NCBI GenBank assembly: GCA_025517565.1
Contig: JAOPKD010000012.1
Span: 1 to 64,000, forward strand
Reading direction: 5' to 3'
DNA: 64,000 bases
DNA from: Halapricum hydrolyticum
GTDB taxonomy: Archaea > Halobacteriota > Halobacteria > Halobacteriales > Haloarculaceae
Shown piece after piece: positions 49,874 through 58,003 of this stretch (within the stretch, counting starts at the first letter, position 1; every line of letters starts with the position of its first letter). The translations under genes and the position numbers were made by a program. The notes under the pieces are model-generated. The model made no database searches. It saw only the letters and a list, made by a program, of their open reading frames with translations, and was not told the origin of the DNA.

Positions 49874-50191
49874 CTACGCGTCGAGTTCTTCGGCGACGGT
49901 GTCGGCGTCGAGCAGTTCCGGGTCGATCGCGAGGTCGACCTGTCCGCGGACGAACTCCGGAAGCGACCCGTCCGCGTAGACGACCGTCCGCAGTTCGGGG
50001 TTGAGTTCCTTCGCGACCGGGATTGCGGTCGCCTGTGCGACTTCGGTCAGCACCAGCGTGGCGGCCGTCTCGATGCCGGCCTCGTCCAGTGCCGACCGGT
50101 TCGCGACGTCGACGATCGTGACCTCGTGGCCCTGCGATTCGATCGCGGCGGCGATCTCGTCGGTGTCCGCCCCGGCGACGATAACGTGCAT
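49874..50191 (-). CDS. Small Rossmann-like protein (DUF7126-like)
   Basis: The 105-residue product (MHVIVAGADTDEIAAAIESQ and on through ATAIPVAKELNPELRTVVYA) looks like a truncated TrkA-N or Rossmann fold without the full glycine motif. I recall it as haloarchaeal DUF7126, sometimes misnamed CTP synthetase in databases. EFVRGQVDLAIDPELLDAD at the end is typical of that family. A ligand-binding or regulatory role is possible but unproven. Confidence 0.65.
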   Translation of the reverse strand: MHVIVAGADTDEIAAAIESQGHEVTIVDVANRSALDEAGIETAATLVLTEVAQATAIPVAKELNPELRTVVYADGSLPEFVRGQVDLAIDPELLDADTVAEELDA

Positions 50192-50276
50192 ACGGTCTGG
50201 TAGTCTGGCGCGGGCTAATGTGTTACGCCATGCGTCGATGACAAGCGTCTTTTCGACGCTTCCCGTTCCTCACGGT

Positions 50277-50738
50277 ATGGTCGAACCACTCGCGCTCGCG
50301 GGTCTGCCCTTCCTGCTGGTCGGCGGACTCGTCCTTCAGTACGGTGGTCGGCTGGCACTCGGGCTCTATCGTCGCCACCGCCAGACCCGGACCGTCGAGG
50401 CCGAGATCCGCGAAGTCAGTGCGACCGAGATCGACGAGGGCGTCTTCGAGCCGACGGTTCGGTTCCGGTATCGGTTCGACGGGCAGACCTACGATTCGAC
50501 GCTCGTCCGCGAGGGAAGCGAGCCACCGACCGGCAGCCGCGAACTCGTCGACTCGTACCTCGCCGAGTTCGAGGAGGGCGAGACTGTTACTGCGACGCTG
50601 CTGTCCAGCATGCCCGACCAGGCCGTGCTCGAACGCTCGACGAACCAGTGGCCGTACGTCGTCGCCGTCGTCGCGACGCTACTGGGTGTGGCGTTCACTG
50701 CGCTGGGTAGTGGGATCGTTGTCGCCGGCGTGCTTTAG
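50277..50738 (+). CDS. DUF3592-like membrane protein
   Basis: The 153-residue product has one N-terminal helix (LALAGLPFLLVGGLVLQYGG), a soluble beta-rich segment with VEAEIREVSATEIDEGVFEP and VRFRYRFDGQTY, and a C-terminal helix. This is the layout of DUF3592 proteins: two membrane helices enclosing an exposed domain of about 90 residues. Function unknown. A longer frame from 50001 runs antisense to the neighbouring gene; the ATG at 50277 precedes the first helix and is chosen. Confidence 0.68.
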   Translation: MVEPLALAGLPFLLVGGLVLQYGGRLALGLYRRHRQTRTVEAEIREVSATEIDEGVFEPTVRFRYRFDGQTYDSTLVREGSEPPTGSRELVDSYLAEFEEGETVTATLLSSMPDQAVLERSTNQWPYVVAVVATLLGVAFTALGSGIVVAGVL

Positions 50739-50771
50739 GTGGCGCTGCCGATCACTGCACGCCCGTCCCGT

Positions 50772-51086
50772 TCACTCGCGGTCGCTTCGCGCCTCGCGGC
50801 CCAGGTGCTCTTCGACGGCTTCGACCTTCTCGCTCGCCTCCTGTTCGACGGTTCGCTTGTCGTCGATCTTCAGGAACGTCTCGACGCGGTCGGCGTCGAC
50901 GGCCTGGTGGGCCGCCTGCGCGGCCGCGAACAACTCGTCGGGATCGTCCGTTTCGATGATCGTCCCCATCGGCGTCGTCTCGTAGCTGACGTCGAACTCC
51001 TCCAGCGCGGCGACAGCTTTCGCGACCTCGCCTGACATGCTCCCCTCGATCACCGGTGCGACGCTCAGAAACGCGATCAGCGTCAT
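50772..51086 (-). CDS. MTH1187/YqgV-type thiamine-binding protein
   Basis: The 104-residue product belongs to the thiamine-binding (former DUF77) family of ferredoxin-like tetramers. MTLIAFLSVAPVIEGSMSGE matches the family start, followed by FDVSYETTPMGTIIETDDPDEL and a final KVEAVEEHL helix. These proteins bind thiamine or related pyrimidines, but their physiological role is unclear. The ATG at 51086 is the family start; upstream extension is not conserved in style. It lies 31 bases downstream of the aminotransferase gene on the same strand. Confidence 0.85.
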   Translation of the reverse strand: MTLIAFLSVAPVIEGSMSGEVAKAVAALEEFDVSYETTPMGTIIETDDPDELFAAAQAAHQAVDADRVETFLKIDDKRTVEQEASEKVEAVEEHLGREARSDRE

Positions 51087-51117
51087 GAATGATCCTCTAC
51101 TGTCTGCCAAGACGGCG

Positions 51118-52263
51118 TCAGGAAATAAAGGACTCGATGCGATCAAGCGCTTCCTTGAGGTCGTCCATCCCCGTCGCGTAGGACACGCGGAGATGTCCCT
51201 CGCCGCCCTCGCCGAAGGCCGTCCCGGGAACGACCGCCACGTGCTCTTCTTCGAGCAGCGCCTCGGCGAACGCCTCGCTGTCGTCCCAGGGCGATTCCGG
51301 GAACGCGTAGAATGCGCCCGAGGCGGGGAAACACTCGATGCCCATCTCCTCGAACCGCGAGAGGACCAGCCGCCGACGGCGGTCGTACTGCTGGCGCATC
51401 TCCCTGACGGCGTCGTCGCAGTTTTCCAGGGCTTCGATCGCCGCGTACTGGGCGGTCGTCGGCGCTGACAGCATGGTGTACTGGTGGATGCGGTTCATCG
51501 CCCCGATGGCCTCCGGCGGCCCGAGCGCGTAGCCCAGTCGCAGGCCGGTCATCGCGTAGGCCTTCGAGAAGCCGTTGAACACGATCGTCCGCTCGCGCAT
51601 CCCCGGGAGCGTCGCGATCGAGGTGTGGTCGTGCTCGTAGGACAGCTCCGAGTAGATCTCGTCGGAGAGGACCACCAGATCGTGCTCGCGGGCGAACTCG
51701 GCGATCGGCTCCAGCTCGGCACCGTTCATCGTCGCGCCGGTCGGGTTGTTCGGATAGCACAGCACCAGCGCGTCGGCCTCGTCCGCGCCGGCGTCGTACA
51801 GCGCGTCGGTCGTGAGCTTGAAGTCGGTCTCCTTGGTGGTCGGGACGGGCAGGGGCTCGCCGCCGGCGAAGATCACGCCGGGGACGTACGAAACGTAGCT
51901 CGGCTGGACGACCGCGACGGTATCACCGGGGTCGACGACCGCCCGCAACGCCAGGTCGACGCCCTCGCTCGCGCCGGTCGTGACGAGGACCTCCTCGTCG
52001 GGATCGTATTCGAGGTCATACCGCCGATCGACGTTTTCGGCGATCAGCTCCCGCAGCTCGCGCCGGCCGCGGTTGGCTGTGTAGGAGGTCCGGCCCAGTT
52101 CCAGCGAGGTGATCGCCGCTTCGCGGGCGGCCCACGGTGCCGAAAAATCCGGCTCACCGACCCCAAGCGAGATGATGTCGTCCATCTCCTCGGCGAGTTC
52201 GAAGAACCGACGGATCCCCGACGGCGGGACGGTCTCGACGCGCTCGGACGGCTCGATCGTCAT
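51118..52263 (-). CDS. Class I/II PLP-dependent aminotransferase
   Basis: This PLP enzyme is of the aspartate/aromatic aminotransferase fold type I. The 381-residue product has the substrate segment VGEPDF near residue 35, the PNNPTG motif at 171-176, D201 and Y204 for the cofactor, and the Schiff-base lysine K234 in GFSKAYAMTG with R242 in LRLGY. The subgroup (MalY/AspC-like) cannot be resolved from this alone. It overlaps the upstream Lrp regulator gene by four bases (ATGA), so it is probably an amino-acid enzyme controlled by that regulator. Confidence 0.9.
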   Translation of the reverse strand: MTIEPSERVETVPPSGIRRFFELAEEMDDIISLGVGEPDFSAPWAAREAAITSLELGRTSYTANRGRRELRELIAENVDRRYDLEYDPDEEVLVTTGASEGVDLALRAVVDPGDTVAVVQPSYVSYVPGVIFAGGEPLPVPTTKETDFKLTTDALYDAGADEADALVLCYPNNPTGATMNGAELEPIAEFAREHDLVVLSDEIYSELSYEHDHTSIATLPGMRERTIVFNGFSKAYAMTGLRLGYALGPPEAIGAMNRIHQYTMLSAPTTAQYAAIEALENCDDAVREMRQQYDRRRRLVLSRFEEMGIECFPASGAFYAFPESPWDDSEAFAEALLEEEHVAVVPGTAFGEGGEGHLRVSYATGMDDLKEALDRIESFIS

Positions 52264-52748
52264 GGTGAGATCGAGAGCCGATCGTCCTCGTCGCTGTCCC
52301 CGAGGACGATACCCTGTGTCTTGTAGGTGTCCATGTGGTAGTGCGTCACGGTCTGGGTGATCTCGGGGATGGGCGCGATCTTGTCGCTGATGAAGTGGCT
52401 CACCTCTCGCATCGAGTCGCCCTGCACTTCCATGTCGAAGTCGTAGTCGCCGCTGACCAGTCGCAGTTCCCGCACTTCGGGGAACTGGACGATCCGAGCG
52501 GCGATGTCGCCGTAGCTCGTCTCCCGATCGAGCGTGACGTTGAGTTCTACGACCGCCCGGACGCGCTCGCGTTCGGTCTCCTCGAAGTCGATGACGGCCT
52601 GATAGCCCCGGATGACACCCTCCGACTCGAGGCGTTCGATCTCGGCCTCGACCGCTTCGGGTTCGGCGTCGGTCATGCGGGCGAGGTCGTCGATACTGTA
52701 CCGGGCGTTCTCCTGGAGCAACTCCAGCAATTCCTCGCTCAGGTCCAT
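52260..52748 (-). CDS. Lrp/AsnC family transcriptional regulator
   Basis: The 162-residue product has an N-terminal winged helix (EELLELLQENARYSIDDLAR with the recognition region AEIERLESEGVIRGYQA) and a RAM domain with VRELRLVSGDYDFDMEV. A tail of about 18 acidic residues extends past the usual end. The operon with the aminotransferase, sharing an ATGA overlap, suggests local control of amino-acid turnover. It is distinct from the Lrp protein at 26627-27040: less than a third of positions look alike by eye. Confidence 0.9.
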   Translation of the reverse strand: MDLSEELLELLQENARYSIDDLARMTDAEPEAVEAEIERLESEGVIRGYQAVIDFEETERERVRAVVELNVTLDRETSYGDIAARIVQFPEVRELRLVSGDYDFDMEVQGDSMREVSHFISDKIAPIPEITQTVTHYHMDTYKTQGIVLGDSDEDDRLSISP

Positions 52749-52902
52749 ATCGGCTCAGAGGCCACCGCGAGCAAAAGGATTTCCCATCTGTGGGAGGTCG
52801 TGGCAGGCGGTCCGGGTGGTACCAGTAGTTTCGCACAGTCTCTTCCATGAGTTCGCGCTCACAGACTCGCCGCTATCTCTCCTCGCTTGGTTCGCGTAGA
52901 AT

Positions 52903-53002
52903 AGTGGGCCAACGCGGATTTTGAACTACGCCGAGACAGTCCGGGCGTGTGGCTCGCTTCGCTCGCCATTCCGGGCTGTGACTCGTCTAGTTCAAATCCG
53001 CG
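52903..53002. repeat. tRNA-Ile 3'-end duplication within a long inverted repeat
   Basis: AGTGGGCCAACGCGGATTT (52903-52921) repeats the 3' end of tRNA-Ile and its flank (53045-53063), continuing with one extra T to TGAAC. Part of this, CGCGGATTTTGAACTA (52913-52928), is matched by an inverted copy TAGTTCAAATCCGCG (52988-53002). Between them ACAGTCCGG (52936-52944) and CCGGGCTGT (52971-52979) also pair, with CTCGCTTCGCTC at the centre. The result is a hairpin of about 90 bases just downstream of the tRNA gene. Confidence 0.75.
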
Positions 53003-53046
53003 CGGCTACACAGTTTGTTCCTCACGTCCGTTCGTCACAAAACGAG

Positions 53047-53120
53047 TGGGCCAACGCGGATTTGAACCGCGGACCTCCCGGTTATCAGCCGAGCGCTCAA
53101 CCTGACTGAGCTATTGGCCC
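53047..53120 (-). tRNA. tRNA-Ile (anticodon GAU)
   Basis: The minus strand reads GGGCCAA (acceptor), TA, a D-arm containing GCTCAGTCAGGTTGAGC, anticodon arm CTCGG-CTGATAA-CCGGG with anticodon GAT, variable loop, T-arm CGCGGTTCAAATCCGCG, acceptor TTGGCCC and discriminator A: 74 bases, no intron and no encoded CCA. A TATA-like GTTTAAAAC at plus 53151-53159 lies about 30 bases upstream. It decodes AUC and AUU. Confidence 0.95.
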
Positions 53121-53198
53121 AGGCGAGCGCATTTCTGCCTACTGGGCAGGCAGTTTTAAACGTTGCCTTTCGCGCCAGTCTCGGGGACGGCTCACGTG

Positions 53199-53717
53199 TC
53201 AGCGGTTGTCGTCGCCGTCGCCGATGTCGTAATCGTCGTCGCCGACGTCGTACGTGTCTTCGCCAGTCTGCTGCCCGGTGACGTCGGCGCGCTCGCCGTC
53301 GCCTGGAAACCCGGCAGTGTAGACCTGCCCGGTGGCGAACCCACCGGTCTTCGTGTCGACGTAGGGCGTGATGACCCACTTCTTGAGCGCCACGCGGACC
53401 GGATACCGGGTCAGCGGCACGACCAGCACCAGCCCCACGAGGTCGGTCACCAGCCCTGGCGTCAGCAGGAACGCCCCCGCGGCGATCAACAGCCCGCCGT
53501 CGATCAACTCGTCGGTCGGCGCCTCGCCCCGCGCGAGCTTGCGCTGGATCTTCGAGATGGTGTGGCGCCCCTCGGCACGGGCGAGCAACATCCCGACGAG
53601 GGCGGTCAACACGACCAGCAACACCGTCTCGAGCCCGCCGATCACGCCCGCGACAGCGAGCAACAGCATGATGTCTAAAAGCGGGATGAGCAGCAGGACC
53701 GCGATCAGCCGAAGCAT
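53199..53717 (-). CDS. FxsA family membrane protein
   Basis: The 172-residue product carries the FxsA domain in its first 130 residues: LIAVLLLIPLLDIMLLLAVA, then a second helix, the conserved GDLIDGGLLIAAGAFLLTPG-like segment (here TDELIDGGLLIAAGAFLLTP) and TDLVGLVLVVPLTRYPVR. An acidic low-complexity tail rich in Asp and Gly follows. FxsA overexpression relieves phage T7 exclusion in Escherichia coli; its normal role is unknown. It is divergent from the DUF255 gene. Confidence 0.87.
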   Translation of the reverse strand: MLRLIAVLLLIPLLDIMLLLAVAGVIGGLETVLLVVLTALVGMLLARAEGRHTISKIQRKLARGEAPTDELIDGGLLIAAGAFLLTPGLVTDLVGLVLVVPLTRYPVRVALKKWVITPYVDTKTGGFATGQVYTAGFPGDGERADVTGQQTGEDTYDVGDDDYDIGDGDDNR

Positions 53718-53812
53718 CGTCTCTCTCTACCGGGGCCCGATGTATCAACCTTTTCGAGTCGGTCGCTGTCGGAGTGCAAGCGTTCTTTTCGACGCGCCTC
53801 GGAAGGCGTAGC

Positions 53813-55426
53813 ATGGACGAACAGCCCAAAGTCGAGTGGCGCGAGTGGGGGCCGGACGCGTTCGCGACGGCCGAGCGAACGGGCTCGCCGATCCTGCTGT
53901 CGCTCGTCACGCCGTGGTCGCCCGAGTGCGCGGCGATGGACGCGAGCACCTACGCCGAACCGCGGATCGCCGCCCACGTCAACGACGGATTCGTTCCGAT
54001 CCGGGTCGACGCGGACCGCCGCCCGCGGATCCGGGACCGGTATGCGATGGGTGGGTTCCCCTCGACGGTGTTTCTGACCCCGTCGGGGCGGGTCCTCACC
54101 GGTGCGACCTACCTGGGCGTCGACGGGTTCAGGGAGATTCTCGATCGCGTCCGGGAGAGCTGGGACGCCAGGGGCGAATCGGGCGGGTCGGTCCCGCGCC
54201 AGCTCCGGGAGACCAATCTGCCGGGCGGATCGCTGTCGCCCCGGATCGAGGAACAGATGGTCGAGCAGTTGCTCGCGGCCTACGACGAGGAGTTCGGCGG
54301 CTGGGGCACGGACGTGAAGTTTCCCCTCCCCCGGACGATCGAGTTCGCGCTGGTGCGGGCCCGCGGGCAGGCCACGCGCACGCTCGAAGCCGTTCGGACG
54401 CACCTGCTGGATACCTACGACGGCGGGTTCTACCGCTACGCGACCGAGCGCGACTGGAGCGAACCCCGACGGGCGAAGCTCCTCGACGACAACGCGGCGC
54501 TGGCGCGGGCGTTCGCCCACGGGTATCGGTACACCGGCGAGGAACCCTACCGCGAGACCGCCGAACGGACGATCGAGTACCTGACGACGACGCTGTGGAC
54601 TGACGACGCACCAGGCGGCAGCGGGGCGTTTGCGGCTAGCCAGGCCGGCGAAGCACGGTATTACCGGCTGGACGCCACCGACCGATCGGACGCCGATCCG
54701 CCGCCGGTCGACGAGACCGTCTTCGCCGACCGGAACGCACTGGCCGTCGACGCGCTGTGCACCTACTGTGCTTACACCGACGACGACCGCTCGCGCCGAT
54801 TCGCCGAGCGCGCACTCGAGACAGTCGTCGAACTCGTCGACGAGGACGGGGCCGTCGCGCACTTCGCGGGAGACGCGAGTCCGCGCGGGTTGCTCGTCGA
54901 TCAGGCTCGCGTGCTCGCCGGACTGACGACCGCCTGGCAGGTGCTGGGCGAACCCGGACCGGCCCGGGCGGTCGCCGACTGGACGATCGAGCACCTCGCC
55001 GAGGACGGCGCTTTCAGGGACGGCCCGTCCGGCGAGGCGGGACTGCTGGATGAACCCCTGTATCCGTTCGATTACGCCGTCGCGTTCGCTGACGCCGCAC
55101 ACGAACTGGCGGCGCTCGCGGACGAACCGCATTACAGGGACGTCGCCCGCGAGACGCTCGCGGCCTACGCCAACGCCGCCGACCGGATGGGTGTCGAGGC
55201 GGCCGAGTACGCCACGGCTGTCGCCCGCGTGCTCGAACCGCGAACGATCAGCGTCGGCCCGCAAGCGGGCAGCGACCTCCATCGCGCTGCGCTTCGCCTC
55301 GCCGATCACGAGGCCGTCGTCGTCCCCGGCGTCGGCGGTGAACGGGCGACCGTGATCGACGGCGAGACGACGGTCGGCACTGTGGCGACGCCGTCGGAAC
55401 TGGAATCGGTACTCACCGAGGTGTGA
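53813..55426 (+). CDS. DUF255 (YyaL/thioredoxin-like) protein with altered active site
   Basis: The 537-residue product combines an N-terminal thioredoxin-like DUF255 domain (about 1-110) with an alpha/alpha-toroid domain (about 140-520) as in YyaL/spermatogenesis-associated protein 20. FPSTVFLTPSGRVLTGATYL is the thioredoxin-fold strand with cis-proline. The usual CxxC-containing segment (YSTCHWCHVM in typical members) reads LVTPWSPECAAMDAST here, so only one cysteine remains. It may bind rather than reduce. An upstream start at 53774 is ignored because MDEQPKVEWREWG is the family N-terminus. The end of the gene is partly duplicated behind its stop codon. Confidence 0.85.
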   Translation: MDEQPKVEWREWGPDAFATAERTGSPILLSLVTPWSPECAAMDASTYAEPRIAAHVNDGFVPIRVDADRRPRIRDRYAMGGFPSTVFLTPSGRVLTGATYLGVDGFREILDRVRESWDARGESGGSVPRQLRETNLPGGSLSPRIEEQMVEQLLAAYDEEFGGWGTDVKFPLPRTIEFALVRARGQATRTLEAVRTHLLDTYDGGFYRYATERDWSEPRRAKLLDDNAALARAFAHGYRYTGEEPYRETAERTIEYLTTTLWTDDAPGGSGAFAASQAGEARYYRLDATDRSDADPPPVDETVFADRNALAVDALCTYCAYTDDDRSRRFAERALETVVELVDEDGAVAHFAGDASPRGLLVDQARVLAGLTTAWQVLGEPGPARAVADWTIEHLAEDGAFRDGPSGEAGLLDEPLYPFDYAVAFADAAHELAALADEPHYRDVARETLAAYANAADRMGVEAAEYATAVARVLEPRTISVGPQAGSDLHRAALRLADHEAVVVPGVGGERATVIDGETTVGTVATPSELESVLTEV

Positions 55427-55469
55427 CGCCGCTGGCGCTGGAGTCGATACTCACTGAGGTGTGACGCCG
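55400..55469 (+). repeat. Tandem duplication of a gene end across its stop codon
   Basis: A 32-base segment covering the last codons, stop codon and next bases of the DUF255 gene (55400-55431) is repeated at 55438-55469 with 29 of 32 identical. The second copy again reads CTC-ACT-GAG-GTG-TGA. The period is 38 bases, so the second copy is out of frame with the gene. Confidence 0.85.
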
Positions 55470-55513
55470 TAAACGCCCGGTGGGTTTTTCATCGCCGGCC
55501 GTGACGATCCGAT

Positions 55514-56317
55514 ATGGCCACGCTTCGTGACCTGGGATTGTCGGAATACGAGGCCAGAGCGTACCGCTCGTTGCTCGAAACGGGACCGACAACGGCAAAG
55601 GAGTTGTCTCGGAGCAGCGACGTCCCGATGGGGCGGATCTACGACGTGCTCAAGAGCTTGGAGACGCACAACCTCGTTCGGAGCCAGACCGCGAGCCGTC
55701 CCAAGAAGTACGTCGCGGTCGAGCCCGAGACGGCACTGGACCGCCTTCTCGAAGACAAGAAGCGCGAACTCGAAGAGAAAGCCGCCCAGTACGAGGAGAT
55801 CGTCGACTCGCTGTCCGACGATCTGGAGGCCGCGGAGCCCCTCGGAGAAACGTTCTGGACGGCAGCGGTCGGGCCCGAGGAGACGGCGGAGCTCTTGATC
55901 GAGCGACTGACCGCCGCCGAGGATCGGATCATCATCGTCACCTCGCAGTTCTCCCAGCAGTTTGACCTGGACGAGATCGGCGATCGGAGCGTCGCCACCC
56001 TGAAAGACGCCCTCGACCGTGGCGTCGAGGTCTCGCTGCTCATGCCACCCGAGATGGTCGAGGCCCTGCCGGAGAACGTCGGCGACCGCTACCGGGACCT
56101 CCTGCAACCGCACGACGGCTTCGAGGTCCGGACCAGCGAGGACGTCATCGGGACCTTCGAGATGATCGACGACACGGAGGTCTGCATCGAGGTACCCCAT
56201 CCGCTCCGGGAAGACGAAACGTTCGCAGTCATCGACTTCAAGGACCCGGAGTTCGCCGCGACGGTCACCGCCGAGTTCGAGGCCCGCTGGGCAGATGCGG
56301 ATCCCCTGGAGCTGTGA
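55514..56317 (+). CDS. TrmB family transcriptional regulator
   Basis: The 267-residue product has an N-terminal winged helix (LGLSEYEARAYRSLLETGPT, then ELSRSSDVPMGRIYDVLKSLE), a short coiled coil (LLEDKKRELEEKAAQYEEIV) and a C-terminal effector region. That region has PLD-like strands (RIIIVTSQFSQQF) and the late GTFEMIDDTEVCIEVPHPL. TrmB proteins usually respond to sugars or metabolic state; the ligand cannot be predicted. It stands alone, 87 bases downstream of the DUF255 gene and separated from it by the tandem gene-end duplication. Confidence 0.88.
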   Translation: MATLRDLGLSEYEARAYRSLLETGPTTAKELSRSSDVPMGRIYDVLKSLETHNLVRSQTASRPKKYVAVEPETALDRLLEDKKRELEEKAAQYEEIVDSLSDDLEAAEPLGETFWTAAVGPEETAELLIERLTAAEDRIIIVTSQFSQQFDLDEIGDRSVATLKDALDRGVEVSLLMPPEMVEALPENVGDRYRDLLQPHDGFEVRTSEDVIGTFEMIDDTEVCIEVPHPLREDETFAVIDFKDPEFAATVTAEFEARWADADPLEL

Positions 56318-56386
56318 ACTGCTCTGAAAGCCAGGTCCCGGAAATCTGACACCCTCCGGTTTTGGATGAATCGGGTATCTCCGAGC

Positions 56387-57022
56387 CTAGTCGCCCTGCA
56401 TTCGGACGAACCGGACGCCGCCGTGGTGCTCGCGGTCGAGCGTGCCGTCGTCGCGTTTGGTGGCCCTGACGAGCGTTTGATGGCCCTCCCCAAGTGGCCC
56501 GAGCAATATGCCGCCGGGCCGGACCTGCTCGACGACCGCCTCGGGGAAGTCGGGTGCTGCGCAGGTCAGGTACGCCCGGTCGTAGGGCGCGTGCTCGGCC
56601 CAGCCTTCGTGGCCGTCGCCGGCACGGATCGAGACGTCCTCGTATCCCAGCTCGGCCAGCCGCTCGCGTGCCTCGCGGGCGAGCGACTCGTGGTATTCGA
56701 CGCTGTAGACGCCGTCGGACCCGACGAGTTCGGCCGTGACGGCGGCGTGATAGCCACAGCCAGTCCCGATTTCCAGCACCTCCTGACCTGGTTCGAGATC
56801 GAGGAGTTCGGCCATGATCGCGACCATGTGTGGCGCGCTGATCGTCTGTCCCTCGCCGATCGGCAGCGGGCGGTCGGCGTAGGCGCTCGACCGCTTGCTG
56901 TCGGGGACGAACTCCTCGCGCGGGACGGCACCCATCGCTTCGATGACGTCCGGGTCGTCGACCCGCTGACGGAGCCGATCGAGCAGGCGTTCCCGGCTCG
57001 TGCCGTCGTCGCTCCCGAACAT
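56387..57022 (-). CDS. pcm: Protein-L-isoaspartate O-methyltransferase
   Basis: This enzyme methylates isoaspartyl residues that arise by protein ageing and so starts their repair. The 211-residue product has the substrate motif PREEFVPD near residue 34, PLPIGEGQTISAPHMVA near 52-68, SAM motif I VLEIGTGCGYHAAV near 82, and the family-specific YDRAYLTCAAPDFP and GGILLGPLG. The start ATG (57022) lies one base after the stop codon of the upstream zinc-finger gene, so the pair is an operon. Confidence 0.95.
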   Translation of the reverse strand: MFGSDDGTSRERLLDRLRQRVDDPDVIEAMGAVPREEFVPDSKRSSAYADRPLPIGEGQTISAPHMVAIMAELLDLEPGQEVLEIGTGCGYHAAVTAELVGSDGVYSVEYHESLAREARERLAELGYEDVSIRAGDGHEGWAEHAPYDRAYLTCAAPDFPEAVVEQVRPGGILLGPLGEGHQTLVRATKRDDGTLDREHHGGVRFVRMQGD

Positions 57023-57023
57023 C

Positions 57024-57671
57024 CTACCACGCCGACCAGGCGGTCGAACTCTCGTCGCGGACGAGCAGGCGCTTGATATCCTTGGCGAAGGCCATGTCGC
57101 CGTCGTGATCGAGCTTCTCGTGGTTGTATCCGTGGGCGTCTTCCCGGAGGTGGATCCCCTCGATGGTAAACTCCAGGTCGCCCAGCTCGTCGGTTTCGCC
57201 GACGACGAACTCGTAGTCGCCGGGTACGTGTAGCTCCTCGCTACGGGTTCCCTCCCGGTCGCCGCCTTTCGGGTGGATCGTCGCGTTGACGCTGACGTTG
57301 CCGACCGCGCGGGTCCAGATCGTCCGGACGTCTTCGGCCGGGGCCTCCTCGACGCGGTTCTCGTCCAGCTCGAGGCTGGTGATCCGGACAGACATGATCG
57401 CTTCGTCGGTCTCCAGCAGGAACTCTTCGCCGACTGCGAGCGTCTCCTCGGCCGGCACGTCGGCACTCGCGGTGAACGACTCGCCATCCTGAGAGACGAC
57501 GACGTCTCGCTGAAGCGTGGTCTCTTCGGGCAGGGTCGTCTTGTGGACGTGCCCGCACTCGGTACATTTCACAGTCGCTTGCCCGCCCTCCGAGAGTACC
57601 TCGTGGACGGTCTCGAACTCGGGCGAGCAGGCCGGACACGGCACTGCGACCCGATCCGTGACGTCAGTCAT
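57024..57671 (-). CDS. HVO_0476-type zinc finger protein
   Basis: The 215-residue product has an N-terminal zinc ribbon with CPACS (near residue 12) and CTECG (near 36), then a long acidic domain with VNATIHPKGGDREGTRSEEL and KLDHDGDMAFAKDIKRLLVRDE. This matches the haloarchaeal protein group that I recall under HVO_0476. It is of unknown function but conserved next to pcm. The ribbon suggests nucleic-acid or protein binding. The ATG at 57671 begins just before the ribbon, so upstream starts are rejected. Confidence 0.78.
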   Translation of the reverse strand: MTDVTDRVAVPCPACSPEFETVHEVLSEGGQATVKCTECGHVHKTTLPEETTLQRDVVVSQDGESFTASADVPAEETLAVGEEFLLETDEAIMSVRITSLELDENRVEEAPAEDVRTIWTRAVGNVSVNATIHPKGGDREGTRSEELHVPGDYEFVVGETDELGDLEFTIEGIHLREDAHGYNHEKLDHDGDMAFAKDIKRLLVRDESSTAWSAW

Positions 57672-57741
57672 ACGTGTCGATACTCGATACGTACGTAAAA
57701 GCCGTGTGACAGCCGGCGCGAGAGAAAGCGGCGCGAGACGC

Positions 57742-57906
57742 CTACTCGGCACGATCGATGTCCAGTTCTTCCTCGATCCCCTGGAGCCACTCCGAGTCCG
57801 CGAGCTCTTCCATCCGCTCGCGGAAGTGCTCCTTGCAGACGCCGACCTTGATCCCGTCTTTCTCGACGGTGACGTCGGCGTCACGATCGCAGTAGTGACA
57901 GTTCAT
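57742..57906 (-). CDS. Short zinc-finger-like protein (DUF6757-like)
   Basis: The 54-residue product starts MNCHYCDRDADVTVEKDGIK and continues VGVCKEHFRERMEELADS, an arrangement of C-x2-C then C-x2-H that can bind one zinc ion. I recall it as a haloarchaeal family, DUF6757. Small zinc-finger proteins of this size are often regulatory in haloarchaea. It lies 70 bases upstream of the HVO_0476-type gene on the same strand and may share its transcript. Confidence 0.7.
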   Translation of the reverse strand: MNCHYCDRDADVTVEKDGIKVGVCKEHFRERMEELADSEWLQGIEEELDIDRAE

Positions 57907-58003
57907 ATTCGCCAGTAGGACGGCGAGTGCATTGAACCCTGTGTTGTCGTCGTGCGTGCGTCTGACGGCTCCGTTACAGTAGCGGTGGCCCGCGTCGCCA
58001 GCG

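Noticed and set aside
52903..53120. Two tandem tRNA-Ile genes
   Set aside because: Only the 3' end is duplicated; the second copy lacks the D-arm, anticodon arm and 5' acceptor strand.
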